Below the pieces are notes generated by a model. It was not told the origin of the DNA. It searched no databases and saw only the letters and a list, made by a program, of their open reading frames with translations. A DNA stretch of 64,000 nucleotides from Strongylocentrotus purpuratus (lineage: Eukaryota > Echinodermata > Echinoidea > Camarodonta > Strongylocentrotidae): NCBI RefSeq assembly GCF_000002235.5, contig NW_022145609.1, positions 11,451,328 through 11,515,327 on the forward strand, given 5' to 3'. Below, in pieces: positions 1 to 12,964 of the stretch (positions are counted from its first letter, which is position 1; each line of letters begins with the position of its first letter). Position numbers and translations under genes: made by a program.

Positions 1-116
1 AGGTTAATGGAATAACTTTTTACTAGGTCCCCATGAAAGAAACATCCTTACATTTGAATATGTTAGGTGTGGTATTGGTGATTATGGGTGAAAATCCAAG
101 GGGGGGGGGGGGGGGC

Positions 117-258
117 GTTTCACAAAACTCGTCATCAGTGACAAATGACGGATATTGTTATAAGCTACTGAAATCCTTGCTTCTGATTGGTTATCAGCAG
201 ATTTGTCACTGATTTTTGTAATTTGTCATTGAAAATAGGCTTTGTGAAACGGGTCCCA
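117..258. mobile_element. Palindromic ~150-bp MITE, copy 1 (GTTTCACAAA family)
   Basis: Inverted ends GTTTCACAAAAC / GCTTTGTGAAAC with inner GTCATCAGTGACAAATGAC and its complement. A G-run (100..115) sits where other copies show GGGGCCC. Same family at 35708, 50750, 54180 and 56877. Confidence 0.75.
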
Positions 259-299
259 GAAATGTGGCGTATCCAGTCTATACCAGAGTCAGAGTACGC

Positions 300-576
300 C
301 CCTATCTATCTATCTATCAGGCTATTATAGTTCATCCAGACGTTGGACAAAGCCCTCCTCATAACATTTCCATTCTCTTCTGTCTCTAGCTATCCTAGTC
401 CAAGCGGCAGTTCCCATGTATGATGTTAGGTCATCTCTCCATCTTCTCTTCTGCCTTCCTCTTCTTCTCTTTCCCATCCTTGGTTGCCATTCTGTTAAAC
501 GATTTGTCCATCTATTGTCCTGAAGTCTTGCTACATGCCAAGCCCATCTCCACCTTAATTCTCTGACTTTCTCCAT
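300..576 (-). mobile_element. LINE 3' fragment (reverse-transcriptase ORF end, possibly RTE type)
   Basis: Minus-strand reading gives WRWAWHVARLQD, RWTNRLTEWQPR, GRQKRRWRDDL, a pattern found at the C-terminus of many endonuclease/reverse-transcriptase ORFs of non-LTR elements. The ORF stops shortly before a short GATA microsatellite, as expected for a LINE 3' tail. Only the end of the element is here. The clade is a guess. Confidence 0.75.
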
Positions 577-3500
577 GATGTCTTTAACCTTTGTTTTCTG
601 TCGTATGACTTTGTGAATGACTTTGTCTCGCAGAGATAAATGCCCCTATAGTTCAGAAAAAACTAAGAGATTTGAAGAAAAAAACAACTTAAAGACTATC
701 AACTAAGCATTGGGTATCAGTATGCCCCCGATTGTAGAAAAGTCGCTGAAATCAAACATTCACCATTCATTGTTTTCGTCAAAAGCACATTATATTTCAT
801 GGATAAATGTTCGTCCACCAATTATTTTTGCAACTTTTGACAACAATCACCTTCGCTTTGTTTTCATTCTTTACACGTTGCTATATATCACCTACATTTG
901 ATAGTTCCCGTCTTTTGTTCAAACAATTATTTGCATATGGTTATTTACCCTGTCCTTTGATGAACTTCACTCATAATACTATCATTCATAACAAACACTA
1001 TTGACACCTTACTTGTATATATCATTTCCTAGGGTTCAATCTGTTTCCTATAAACGTTGAATAAAGTTGGACGACTACTGCTGCTAATCGACCGTAACGG
1101 TTTTATCACTCAAATCCAGTTGGTGAAGAAACTGGTATCTTCATTTTCAATTTCCTAAATTTATCTGTTAAAGCCGTTTAAAAAAGTACAATGATAATAG
1201 TTTCGCCAAAAGAAACTACCATTGCCAAGTGTGACGCATGCTATTATTATTGTCCACCAACATTCAGATTAAATAGAGTTTCTTTAAAAAGTTGGTACGT
1301 AAATGACATACATGTATGATCGCAAAGACTTTCAAGAAATCAATAAGAGTAGTTTCAATGCTCTATATATAGAATTCTCAGATTAGATTACGTAATAATT
1401 ATGTCAATGTTACATGTATGTTCGCTTGCTTAAATAGCTTACATACATCTTTGATTTTTTTTTTAATTCTTCATGGTCGTACTGACATAATTGTATGAAC
1501 ACACATAAAAAAAGAGGAGAATAACATACTTTTAAAGCGGGTGTTTCCCAGCTCATCAAAATGACAGGAGACCGTCGAGATCACAAGTTCACAAGGCCAA
1601 AGGTATCGGCCTCGAAAACTACATATAGTCGGAATGTTCACCGTTCCGAATTTTTTAAAATGTGGACGGTCGGTCTCGTTGACCTTTTCAAAACTAGTCA
1701 GAATGTTTACAATACCGAATTTCTTGATTGAGTAGACGGTCGGTCTCGTGGACCTTCAAAAACAAGTGAGAATTTTCTTGTGATAGAGTTCTTGATTGAG
1801 TGGACTCTCAGTTTGGTGGACATTCTACCAAATGCATGGTCTGTCCGAGTTGTGCATACATTGGATATATAGGAGATGCGTGAATGAAACAAGAATGCTA
1901 TTGGAGTAGTTGATTCAGTTCAATTGGGGATATTGGATCTCCAGGAAGACTGTTTCTGAAACCAAATGTCTTGAAATGCTGACAAGACACAACGGTCAAC
2001 GGAAATCCTGTCCCATAAGTTGACGCGTTTTGGATAGTCGTGACCTCCAAGAAATCTTTCTTGCAACGATGATGACAAGTGGCATGCCAAATTCTTTAGA
2101 TATGATTGACATTTTAAAAGCCAAATATTTCATATGCCTTGGATGGTGTTATAGAAAAAAGGTTATAAGAGGATAGGGGGGCCGTCCCGGATTCCTTAGT
2201 ATGGAAATAATAAATTGTCGGCGAAATTGCCCCCACACGAATCTGTACTTTGTTATTGACTGCAGGGTATTAGAGCGAGTAGAAGCTACGAGGTTCTGTA
2301 CAAAAGAAGTTTCTGAAACCTTTGATGATTAATTTTAATGACGGACCAGTGTTCTTTGACACTTTGCATAGCTTAGAAGCATTGGAAAACGATTTACATC
2401 AGCAGCATTAGTGTTGTCCATTGAACGGTGCAAGACAATTGAAGACTCAGAATCAGAGTACTGAAATATTGCGTCTGTCGTACATCATAACAACGCCAAT
2501 AATTTAATGAACCCAACCAAACCTTTGACTTCGTTACTTTTGTTTATAATATTTCACTGAAAATCCAAAGTTTCTGAAACTTCAACCGAAACCTGACAAT
2601 AACATTTGGCTGTCATCACATTTGGGAGTCCTACAATGTGGATGTTATTTCCTTTGGGATGGGACCGCTTCCTTGGGTTTGGCAGCAGTATATATCACCC
2701 CATGGCCGGGTCGGAAATCTATTTATTCTGCAACCTTGATCCTTTAAATATATTCATATTGCAGTATCACTACTATAAAAGATTTGCAGTATAGATAGGC
2801 CTACTAATTCAACATAACATAAATGACTGCAAAGGATGTAAGTTTGCCCTAATCAGCAGGGGGGGGGGGGAGGGGTAATCAATCCCAAATTTACATCTGT
2901 GTTAAACTTAGAACACGCATGATTATGTATGGTAATATATATCAGCAATTTATGAGCATATTTCCCACTAGAATTGTTGAAAGATAATCAACATTTGTAG
3001 ACATCGTAGAGCCCAGTGTTCAGATTTACGTATGTAAATTAATCGAGTAGTTATTCTGTCGTAGATATGTTGATGACAATATTAACCGATAACAATTGTT
3101 CTTATAGGATAAAAGACAATTATGGTTTTTCTTATAAAGATATTGAAAACCTTTTCAAGAGGACAAGACAAGGGGAGGGAGGGGGGCGGTTCCCCTTTCT
3201 TTTTATTCGCTCTGTGTAATTAAACTTCCACTGAAGTTCACATATATGATTACGATTGTTTTTGTCATGTTGTCTTATCTTGTCATGTTATTACACATGT
3301 ATCTTGTATTTTAATGTATCTTGAAGAAAAATTCTGACTGAAAATATTTGACATCATTTTTTTCTTCTGAAGCCACTGACACACAGACCGACGAACTTTT
3401 AGTCGGATAGTTAAAGAGAGAGAGGCCAATATTCTTGACGGTGGATATGAAGGAAATAGAAAATATACTACCTGTTTCTACCTGTTATTGAAGAAGATAC

Positions 3501-4072
3501 TTTCCTTTCTGTTCCTGTCACTCGTTCTTGGGACTGACCCGGCCTACTTAAACAAGTAGACCAAGGTCATTTGTCAGAGGGCTCAACAAACTTTCATATT
3601 ATTTTGTGTCATCTAAAAAAGGCGATTCTCGGCTGCATGCTAGAATGATAATAATTTTAATTTAAGAAACAAACAAAAGACGATTCGTTCTTTGATCACT
3701 CTTGTAATGCTATGACAGGCCTGTGCTATGATGATATATAATTTGTTGTAGACTCATTCATTTTCTAATTGGAAACTTAGATATGAATAATTACGTCAAT
3801 GTGATAGGAATTGGCATATGTATATACTCAGGAAACGAACTGTTTATATATTTGTTTGCATATGCAGAGAAGGCGAGGCACTAAGAAACACGGACAGGGT
3901 GGGCCTTATAGGTAAACTATGCAAATTGGCAAATTGCCCCCATTACATGCGGGCCAAGATGGTGACACAGTTCATGCAATTTCCTCATAATCACTGAAAG
4001 TAATTTCTCAAAAGCCTGTTGTTCATGTAATCGCTACCCGAAGTATATACATTAAATCGTTTTTTAAATATT
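577..4072. other. No gene recognised
   Basis: AT-rich, only short chance reading frames. Apart from the ~85-bp repeat and short G-runs (2859, 3177) nothing is supported. Confidence 0.6.
1612..1835. repeat. Degenerate ~85-bp repeat, three units
   Basis: CGGTCGGTCTCGTNGACCTT and CCGAATTT..GATTGAGT blocks recur with drift. Confidence 0.65.
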
Positions 4073-4446
4073 TTAAAGGTAAAGACCAGTTATGGTCATG
4101 CGATTGCATTGTGAAAGAAACGTTGTGGAATCGATCAGAAAAGGTTGATCATCTAGCATCTAGCATCTGCAAGGTTCTGGAATCATCAAAATGATAAGAA
4201 ATTTGGCCCATTCTTCGTAAAGTTACAAGCACTATACACAGAAAGATGTATATGGGACTACCCTATATCTCTCACAGACCATGAGAGAAACAAATTTACC
4301 AAATATGTGAATTAGTAGGCGGTTTCCCGGCAAATTTGTTATCATCATGTATTAGTCAAAACATATTCTTTCACATGATTGGTAATGAGAACTTCCATTT
4401 CATTTTTTGAAATTGGGGCGTTTCCAATACTGGTCTTTACCTTTAA
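4073..4446. mobile_element. TTAA-flanked inverted-repeat element, ~374 bp
   Basis: TTAAAGGTAAAGACCAGTTA at left and ACTGGTCTTTACCTTTAA at right. No coding potential seen inside. Confidence 0.78.
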
Positions 4447-6101
4447 GAGGGAAAAAAGATGCATGATCGTTTATTGAAAGAAAAAAAATAACAAAAGGTA
4501 GGGTTAGTTGTCTTCTCCCGGTGAGACCGATGCTATTCGTGCCTCTCATACCTGTTCTCACAATGTTAACCTATATATGAAAGTTGGATAGATTATTTGA
4601 GGACAGAAAGACAGACAAGAATTGGGCTATCACTATTGCCCGAGTATGAGTCACTGTCTGATGCTCATTGTTTTGGTATTTCCTCAGGATTAGAAGTTCT
4701 TATAAAACAATTCAAAGGGGATGAAGGAGGTGAAGGGGTGAGGAGATGGAAAGTCGGTCACCATATCAGGTGTAATCACTATTTTGTCAATTCAGTTTTA
4801 TTTTTAAAGTTCCAAAAACTGACATTTCTACCATTAAAATCAGAAGATTTTTTTTATATATAACCCTAACAGTTTCAGAACTTTAATCCCGTACCACTGG
4901 TCAGTGACATTTTATTGATGTCCTTTCATTATTCAAGAGTTTCCTAGCTTCACCGATTAATACATCAAAATAAACGCGTTGGGAGTATTCCACTCAAAGC
5001 TATACGAGCTCTTTCCAGAAATATTATTGACTTGAACGCTGGATCAGTAGTGGCAGATATGTTCTTTAATATAGGTACATAGAACGATTTTTCTTTTAAT
5101 GGAAAGATGCTACCTACACATATGTGAACAATATTGTAATATTTCCCGTTGCGTCTTGATATAACATTAAATACCTGTCACATCACGATATAACATTTAC
5201 CCCCCCCCCTTTTTTTAGGGGGGGGGGGGTCAAAGACTTCTTTAAGAATCGGGCATTAGTTGGTATACAATATAGGCCTTTATACAATGTATACGATCAC
5301 TTTATGACCCTGTCATAAATATTTGTGTACGTAGAACATACCTGACAGGTGGATGCATTTGTGTTTGCGTGTAGAGGAAGAGGAGGTTTTGCATCAGTGA
5401 TGCTCGAGCGGGCACTGCCTACTCGAGCTCCAAGTACCCATGAAAACGGAAAGTCTTATATAGAGAACAACAGGATCCTCTGGCCGGTGAGGAGAATTGG
5501 GGGGGCGGCCTGAAGTCTGAAAAAACTTCTTTTTTTAGTGATTTCTTGTTAGTTCTTGACAAGCCAAATAACTACCTAAATAAAAACACAACAAATGTTA
5601 GTGCATATTTCATTTGCATTGCAGGTCTAATTCCATTGATGTTGGGGGCACATGACTGTAGTCGCACATTTTTATTCTTCTTACGGTATACTCAAGATAT
5701 CATAACATATTTCTTTCCAAGGGTTAGGACTCTTGTCCCTTGCTACCTGGATCCGCCACCGACAGAGTTACTTGTACCAAGACCCTGAAACACCCAGTTA
5801 CCATGGAAACAAGCAACAACATAATGATAAAAGAATTTAATATTTAAAATCTGATTCTAAAGCCTTTCATATGGAAACGTATCCTTCAGGGGCGCGTGCA
5901 AGCGATCTAAGATCCGACCTTTCCTCCGAATTTCTAGGGATTAAGGGCAGTACTGGAGCATATCGGATGTGAGTCACCATAGATCCTGCAATCCCATGTG
6001 TGTATGATCTTTATATGAGACCCGTGGACTGTTCTTGTGTTGGTAATACTGTTGATCGACTGATTAGCATGTGTAATCAATCCGCTTTACGTGGAGGGAA
6101 A

Positions 6102-6133
<32 letters not shown>

Positions 6134-7254
6134 AAGAAATAAAAAGAAGATGAACAAAAAAAAGAGCGAACAGATAAGACGGGCAGGGGGTAGAAGGGCT
6201 GGGGGGGGGGGGGGGGTCATTAGTGGAATATTGTGGCTCCAAATAGGAGCGACTTAAAGGGAATAACATAACAACTAGCCGAATCGGGGGCAACAAAATG
6301 GAACGCTGAAGAGATTTACGAAGTTACACCTGCGAGAAACTTTAATGTAGACCGCAGTTTCGGTCGGGAATTTTGTTCCATTTCGTAATTCAATGAGCTA
6401 ATAAGAGAAACATCAGTGCCCCCAATTTAAACTCATCATTTACAAAATGTCCATTCTCAGTTTGTGCTATCTCACGATCGAATGCAGTATACTTGACCAT
6501 TATGTATAGCACTTTGTTTCATAAAATCTCGGATTAAATTGATTAACATGCCAATATAGTTAGCAACCATGGTGATAAACTGTTCAATCCATCTATAAAC
6601 GATATAATATTTCGTTTAGAATCAACCTTGCATACTATTTGTTGCTACGGTCTTAAGTATTGTTCTAGGCTCACCATGAGCAGGACATGTATATCTGAAT
6701 ATTATCGCCTTGTAAGTCAAAATATGCATTCAATATAAAATGCTTGTTCACAAATATTCCAAGTAAGGAAAGTTGCCCAAATATGTGATGTTTTGTAGGT
6801 CGTCTTTTAATCAATTTTAAATTCTGGAAGATGACCTTCAAAACTTCATATTTCCCGGGCAATGCTACCAAAGGAGACGTCTGTTAAAGCGCCAGAAGGA
6901 CGTTAACCCTGAGTTAATAAATGACAAAGAGTTAATGCTCTTCTGGTTCCAAGCAGTCGAACCGATTGTTCTGAGTTTACATAACCGTCATGTAAATTTA
7001 TGCGAGAGAGGTAAAGTTGTCAGTGAATGAAAATGAAGCTGTACACACAGTCAAGTGTCAATATTTGACATGTAACTCAAAACGAAACAAGACAGTCGTC
7101 TGGTAATGCCGGCCATTGTTTTCTTGGGTTAACATTGAAGGCAGTGCAAGCAAATATAGTTAAGTACATTCGACTGCAGACGTAGATATACACGCTTTCT
7201 CTCTATGTCATGGCGTATCAAGCCATTTTTCAACAGGGGGCGGAGTGTCCCGAG
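4447..7254. other. No gene recognised
   Basis: Short frames only. A C-run/T-run/G-run palindrome lies at 5201..5230; a G-run at 6202. Confidence 0.6.
6100..6135. repeat. (GAAA)n microsatellite
   Basis: AAAGAAAGAAAGAAAG-type repeat followed by A-rich DNA and a G-run at 6202..6217. Confidence 0.9.
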
Positions 7255-7565
7255 GTTGACGAAGACAGCGCCCCACACTCTCATACAGTGCCTTCGCTGT
7301 GGAATGCTCTCCCTTAAGAGATACGTTATAGCAGTTCAGTTGAAGCGTTTGAACATGATCTTAAACATACAAATGTTTAATTAGGAGTATAAGTATTTGT
7401 TCTTTCACTTGTGTGTTTTCTAATATATCTGTTCTTTTATGCAGATGCTTTAATGTGATCTCCCCCTTTTTTCACAAGACAGTAGTACCCCTTGAACGTT
7501 TGCTTTCAAATGGATTCGGCGCCTTACAAATGTCATATAATTATAATTATTATTACCATACAACG
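7255..7565 (+). mobile_element. LINE 3' end fragment (CR1/L2-like tail)
   Basis: Reads PHSHTVPSLWNALP, the SLWN-LP motif common near the end of CR1/L2-type reverse-transcriptase ORFs. It ends GGCGCCTTACAAAT and an ATTATTATT tail. Confidence 0.68.
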
Positions 7566-7791
7566 CATTGCAAATTGTATTGCTATGGCAGGGGCAATGT
7601 TGCACTCAACCTGTAGGCATTTAAAAAAATAATGAACAGTGTCAGTATTTATGTGTCACGTGCCCTCTCGCACGACAAGATGCGACCAAACGCAAGTCGA
7701 TTTGGTTAAAAGTTAAGTTGCGTATGAACCTAACTTCTTATGCAAGAGGCTTTTTACGTGTACTATTATTCCGTATCCTTCCTATCACTGA

Positions 7792-7947
7792 CCCCCCCCC
7801 CCTCCCTCTCTCTCTCTCTCTCCTCCCCCTCCTCTTTCTCTATCTCTCTCTCTCTCCCTCCCTCTCTCTCTCTCTCCCCTCTCTCTTTCTCCTCCCCCTC
7901 CCCTCTCTCTCTCTCTCTCTCCTCCCCTCTCTCTCTCCTCCCCTCCC

Positions 7948-7979
<32 letters not shown>

Positions 7980-7987
7980 ATCTCTCG
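7792..7987. repeat. CT-rich microsatellite cluster
   Basis: CTCTCT and CCCCTC blocks without interruption. Reading frames over it are artefacts. Confidence 0.95.
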
Positions 7988-8099
7988 GAGATTGGTCGCC
8001 CCTTCCCAAAGATTTATTTTCATACTCAAATATGTTTATAATAATAATTATAACGTTCATAATATCAGGACCATGACATAATGAATTGCTCCCCATTCC

Positions 8100-10190
8100 C
8101 ACTTTAAAACTGAAATAAATCTGAAAGTATGTGCGACTGTAGTAGTAGTGGATGTAAAAACGACTGACATATTACAGTGCGCCATCTCCGTTAGCTTCTC
8201 AAGTAATCTAATGTATTTCAACAATGAAGTGACAAGTTAATTTCACGATAGAAATTTCATTTATAGATCGCTGATATGTTTTTCAGGACAGATTAAGTTG
8301 GGCAAAACACTAACTTACTCAATCGAACAAAGTTAACTTATCTATTAGATCAAAGAAATTACTCGAGTAAAAACAATTTTATAATCTAAATGCCTTTGCA
8401 AAAAGAGGATTTTTGTTAATATGTCAATATTCTATTTGTAAAACATAAATATACATTTTTGTTCATGCTGGCTAAAAGTATGATAAGAAAAAAACTAGAG
8501 AAACATGAAGTTACGCTGAAAGTCATACTTTGTTTTAATGAATCAACGAAATTAATACATTAGCAGCAACATTTATAAATGGACCTTTCAAACTCTTTAC
8601 GAGTGACACATAAAATTGTCTGTTGTATGAACATATGACATGAAATTAATTCACATAAAAAGGACCTATGTGATAAATAAATTCAAATGTGAAATGCCAT
8701 GATCGTTAATATTCACATCAACTCCTAACTATGCATAAAACATGGGCAATGCTGAATCGTTATAACATCGTTCTGACATATAACAAGATAAGAATCTCTA
8801 TCATAATGTACGCGCGGAAAAGCAATTCAGAAACTGCTCTTCAAGAAGATTGGTGATGTTGGTGTGATTATACTACTTGCTTCCTTGTAATTGAACAAAT
8901 TCAGAATTATTTCAAATTTCAAAAACCCACTCCGAGGCCATTGTTCCTAATTAACACGATCACAAAGACTTTCGAAAAACGAACCCAAGGACAATTCTAA
9001 TAGGCCTACCATTTCGTATGTCCCGTGGAAATCACGTTTAGATTACGTAATACGTCGTTGTAATGTTCGCAAATGTCAATAGGAGATGTACAAGGCTTTT
9101 GAAATTACCTTCAGATGATTTTTTTTCGAAAGTCTTTGCGATCAAGTTCGATACGCTTGTTGCAAAGTATACAACCACCTTCACACGATAATACAGATAT
9201 TAAACAAAATATGATTAAATATACGAAGAAACAAACTCTTTTTCCAGTTTGTATCACTGAACACTACTGCATTGTCAGACGCGCACGAAGAAATAAATAC
9301 ATAGGATATCTAGATGATAATTATTCTAATATTTGATTATTAGATCCGGTATCACTGTGCTTCCGATTAAATCTTTGAATCATTTCGCAATCCTTAGTAT
9401 TTGTCGTGTTTGAATTTTATAACGATGGTTCAATTTATAAGTCAGATTTCACGGGATACATTGCACTAACCCCGGCAACCCGTATATCAAACAATTTATT
9501 GTTGAGATACTCTTTTTCTTTAATGAGCTTTATATCGGACAGAGGTTTTTTTTTTTATATTTTGTACTTTTTAGGACATAATCGTTTGATGATATATTTA
9601 TTATTTTCATAGAGTAGCGACCATTATTGTGTAGAGCTTGTCAAGCTTTATTTGTTACCTAATCTGCTAGCATTAAATAGGACACATTTCAGCTTGTCTA
9701 CGGCGGAGTATTGGAATACCTTTTGGGAAACTTCATAACTTGGACACGGATTTGGACGTATGTCATCATAAACAAATATAGACTGGCTAGACATGTGCCT
9801 ACGAAAACCTCGAAAGGAAAGTAAAACAACACCACAAAAGAGTTCTATTATAAAATTGTCTTTACGAAAGAAAGAAACATGATTAGTAAAAAAAGGAATG
9901 ATAAGGGCTATGTGAATTTCCAGGAGATAATAACAATTTCTGTTGATCGTGACGGCTATCTTAAAGGTTCTAAATTGTTAAAAACTTAGAACTTTCGCAT
10001 CAGGGGCCTTAAGGTGGCCCCTTGACCCCATTCGTAAAGATAAAAGTGGTTACCAAGACAACTCTTTGTTGTATACAATTTTTCCTATGAGAGTAGGTGT
10101 TTCTATCTCATGGCGACTTTCTTGAAGGTTCTGAATTCAGAACCTTCAAGATAGCCGCCTTGCCCCACTAAGAAACTTAAGGCGGACCCC
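8100..10190. other. No gene recognised
   Basis: AT-rich. At 9945..10185 there are inverted fragments (TTGAAGGTTCTGAATTCAGA palindrome; GGCCTTAAGGTGGCC) that look like a decayed inverted-repeat element. Confidence 0.55.
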
Positions 10191-10194
10191 TATA

Positions 10195-10395
10195 GCTACC
10201 AGGCACGTAGCCACGGGGGGGGGGGGGGCATGGGAGGGCACGGGGTGGGGGGGGGGGCACGTGCACCCGATTTTTTTTTCTTCCAAGATTAGTTGATTTT
10301 TTTTAGACCCCTCCCCAGGACGTCGATCGATTACATGTATGTGCCCCCCCCCCCCCCCCGTGCCCCCCCCCCCCCCAAACTCTGGCTACGGCCCT
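10195..10395. repeat. Inverted repeat with long G- and C-runs
   Basis: CGTAGCCACGGGGGG... at left and CCCCCCAAACTCTGGCTACG at right, with GGGCACGTGCACCC near the centre of the left arm. Looks like a foldback whose GGGG/CCCC parts have expanded. Confidence 0.65.
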
Positions 10396-10844
10396 GCTAG
10401 CTACAGCCTTCCCCCTTTTTCGAAAATCTCGGATCCGCAGCTGATAATGTATATTTCGATCATACAGCTAATGACTTGTTGAATTATAAATACACACTTA
10501 GCTACAAAAGACAGTAGTGCTAATGCATGAACCTGTCATTAGAAATTCCAATTGTACAGGCCCATAAGTATCTATTTCATGGTAAATAAATAACATACAA
10601 TATTACTTACTAAGTTGTGTAGCGATATTATTGCAGCAATGAGATATTCCTTCAGCCAATCTAGATTTTTAAATAACTAAAACACCTCAGCACAGCACTC
10701 TTTGTCAAAAATAAATAAGAACAAACTTAAGCTACACTTCTTGAAACAATAATCAGATATTACAGGGGGAGATGAAATGTTTTGTTGGTTGTAATTTCAG
10801 AAAAGAACCGGTAATAATGATGAAGCCATGGAAAAGTCCCATTA

Positions 10845-12927
10845 TCATATTTTTCGTCGTTTCTTTCTCGCGTTAGAAAACCGTGAGAGCCATTCGAAGA
10901 GTTCCTTGACGCGGCCATCAATGATGTCGAGAATGATCTCGATGCCGTGACGACCACCAGCCTCAGCCCAGAAGATGCGATCCAGGAAGATGGATTGGAG
11001 GAGTCGCTGTCGGATTCGACCAGCTTGAAGGAGATCCATATTTTCGCTCGATATCCTGGACAGAGAATATAAAAATGCAGAAAATGGTTGATTCATGATA
11101 AATCAACGGTTTGCACATAGATTGTATTCAGCATATGCTTTACAGATCTATGTTCATTTTTAGTTTTAGCTTATTCCTTAATAAAAGACATCTCTGGACC
11201 GTGTGATAAGTACCCTCGGACAACTACCAAAAAGGATAATTTTTCCTAGGACAATTATCCCCAGACAAATACCTACGAAGATCATTATTCCTAGGAAAAA
11301 TATACCCCCGGACAACTACCAATAAGGATCATTATTTCTAGGAAAAATACCCCCGGACATCTACATTATTCCAAGGACACCTACCCCTGGACAACTACCC
11401 ATAATGATTATTAATCCTAGACAACTATACCCAAGAACCATTCTCACTTCCGGGAAACTCCCCAAAGGAATTACCTCCATCTTTAAAGTAAACCAAAACC
11501 TTCATACTAAGTTACTTTTATTGTAAAGTTTAAGATATTTGAAAAATATCAGGGAAAAATTGAACAAAATCGGGCAAGGAATAAGGAAGTAAGAGCTTTT
11601 TGAAATGACTAGTCACTAGAGGGCGGTATTCAATTTGATGACATCATCTGTGGACAACTCTCCATGCCTTTTGTACACCAAATTTCATGTGTTTCCTTCT
11701 TTCTTGTGATTGAGATAATGTACTCCCCCGAAAGCAAGATATAGCATGCAAAATGATATTCTACTTCACATGTTATGAAGTCGGATCAAGAAAACAAATA
11801 AATATGAAGAAAACAAAAAAAATTGTGAAATTTTATGTACAAAAGGCATGGAGAGTTGTTCACAGATGATGTCATCAAATTGAATACCGCCCTCTAGTGA
11901 CTAGTCATTTCAAAAAGCTCTTACTTCCTTATTCCTTGCCCGATTTTGTTCAAATTTTCACTGATTTTATTCAAATCTTTTAAACTTTACAATAAAAGTA
12001 ACTTAGTATGAAGGTTTTGGTTTCCTTTAATACTACCCGACTTGGATGGATATCCACGTTAGTTGTGTGGTGGAGATGTCCGGTGAAGATGTCTTAACAG
12101 GTAGTTTTGCAGAAAGGTAGTTGTCTTAGAATGATTAAACATATTTCAAATAGGGCCTGAATATCACATAGATTTGACTAAAGTTTGATCTGTAAATTGC
12201 GAACTGTTCTTGAAGTAAAACAATGTAAAATAAAAACGAAGTTTGTATTTGAGAGTAAGAGTGGAATTGAATATTTTGATACGCAGGGCCAATCTTTGGA
12301 CCCCCCCCCCCCCTAGCAGGGCTATACCCATCCGTATGTATATTTATTATATACATTTCGCTTTGTATGTTTCATGTCTTTGCTTTTTCACGGCAAAAAT
12401 ACTTCTTGTACTACTACATCAAATACAAAGAAAGACAGAAAAACATTATCAAAAACAAACAAAAGGAAATCATTTACCTTTTAAATTTCTTTAGCATAAC
12501 ACTGTCTATTCGATCGGGGATTATGGAAGATTGGAAGACTTTGATGGGTGACGTTATATTGGTATCGCAGTAACCGGTTAATGATTCATTCAAGTGGTTT
12601 GAACGATGAGGGAGAAGCAAAGAGTTGAAATATCCTGTCCATATATCCGTGCTGCAGTTTGATATCTAAATAGAAATTAACAAGTGGAAAAAAAAGTCAA
12701 ATTAGAAATAGCTACGTGGTTAATATTGTGACTTCTTTTTCCATGAAAAGTTGCACTTTAAGTTAAGGTCTCTTTTTCTTTCATGTACAAATAGAGTTTT
12801 TATTGAATCCCCCACCCTCCAGCATTTAGTACTGCATCATTATCAAAATCAAGTTTCCTCTCAAATTGTATCCATTTTCCTCTGAGCGAAGATCACCATA
12901 GAGAAAGAGAAGAGGGAGAGAGAGGGG

Positions 12928-12964
<37 letters not shown>

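Noticed and set aside
7718-8102. Serine/leucine and arginine/glutamate reading frames over the CT tract
   Set aside because: Simple-repeat artefacts present in several frames at once.
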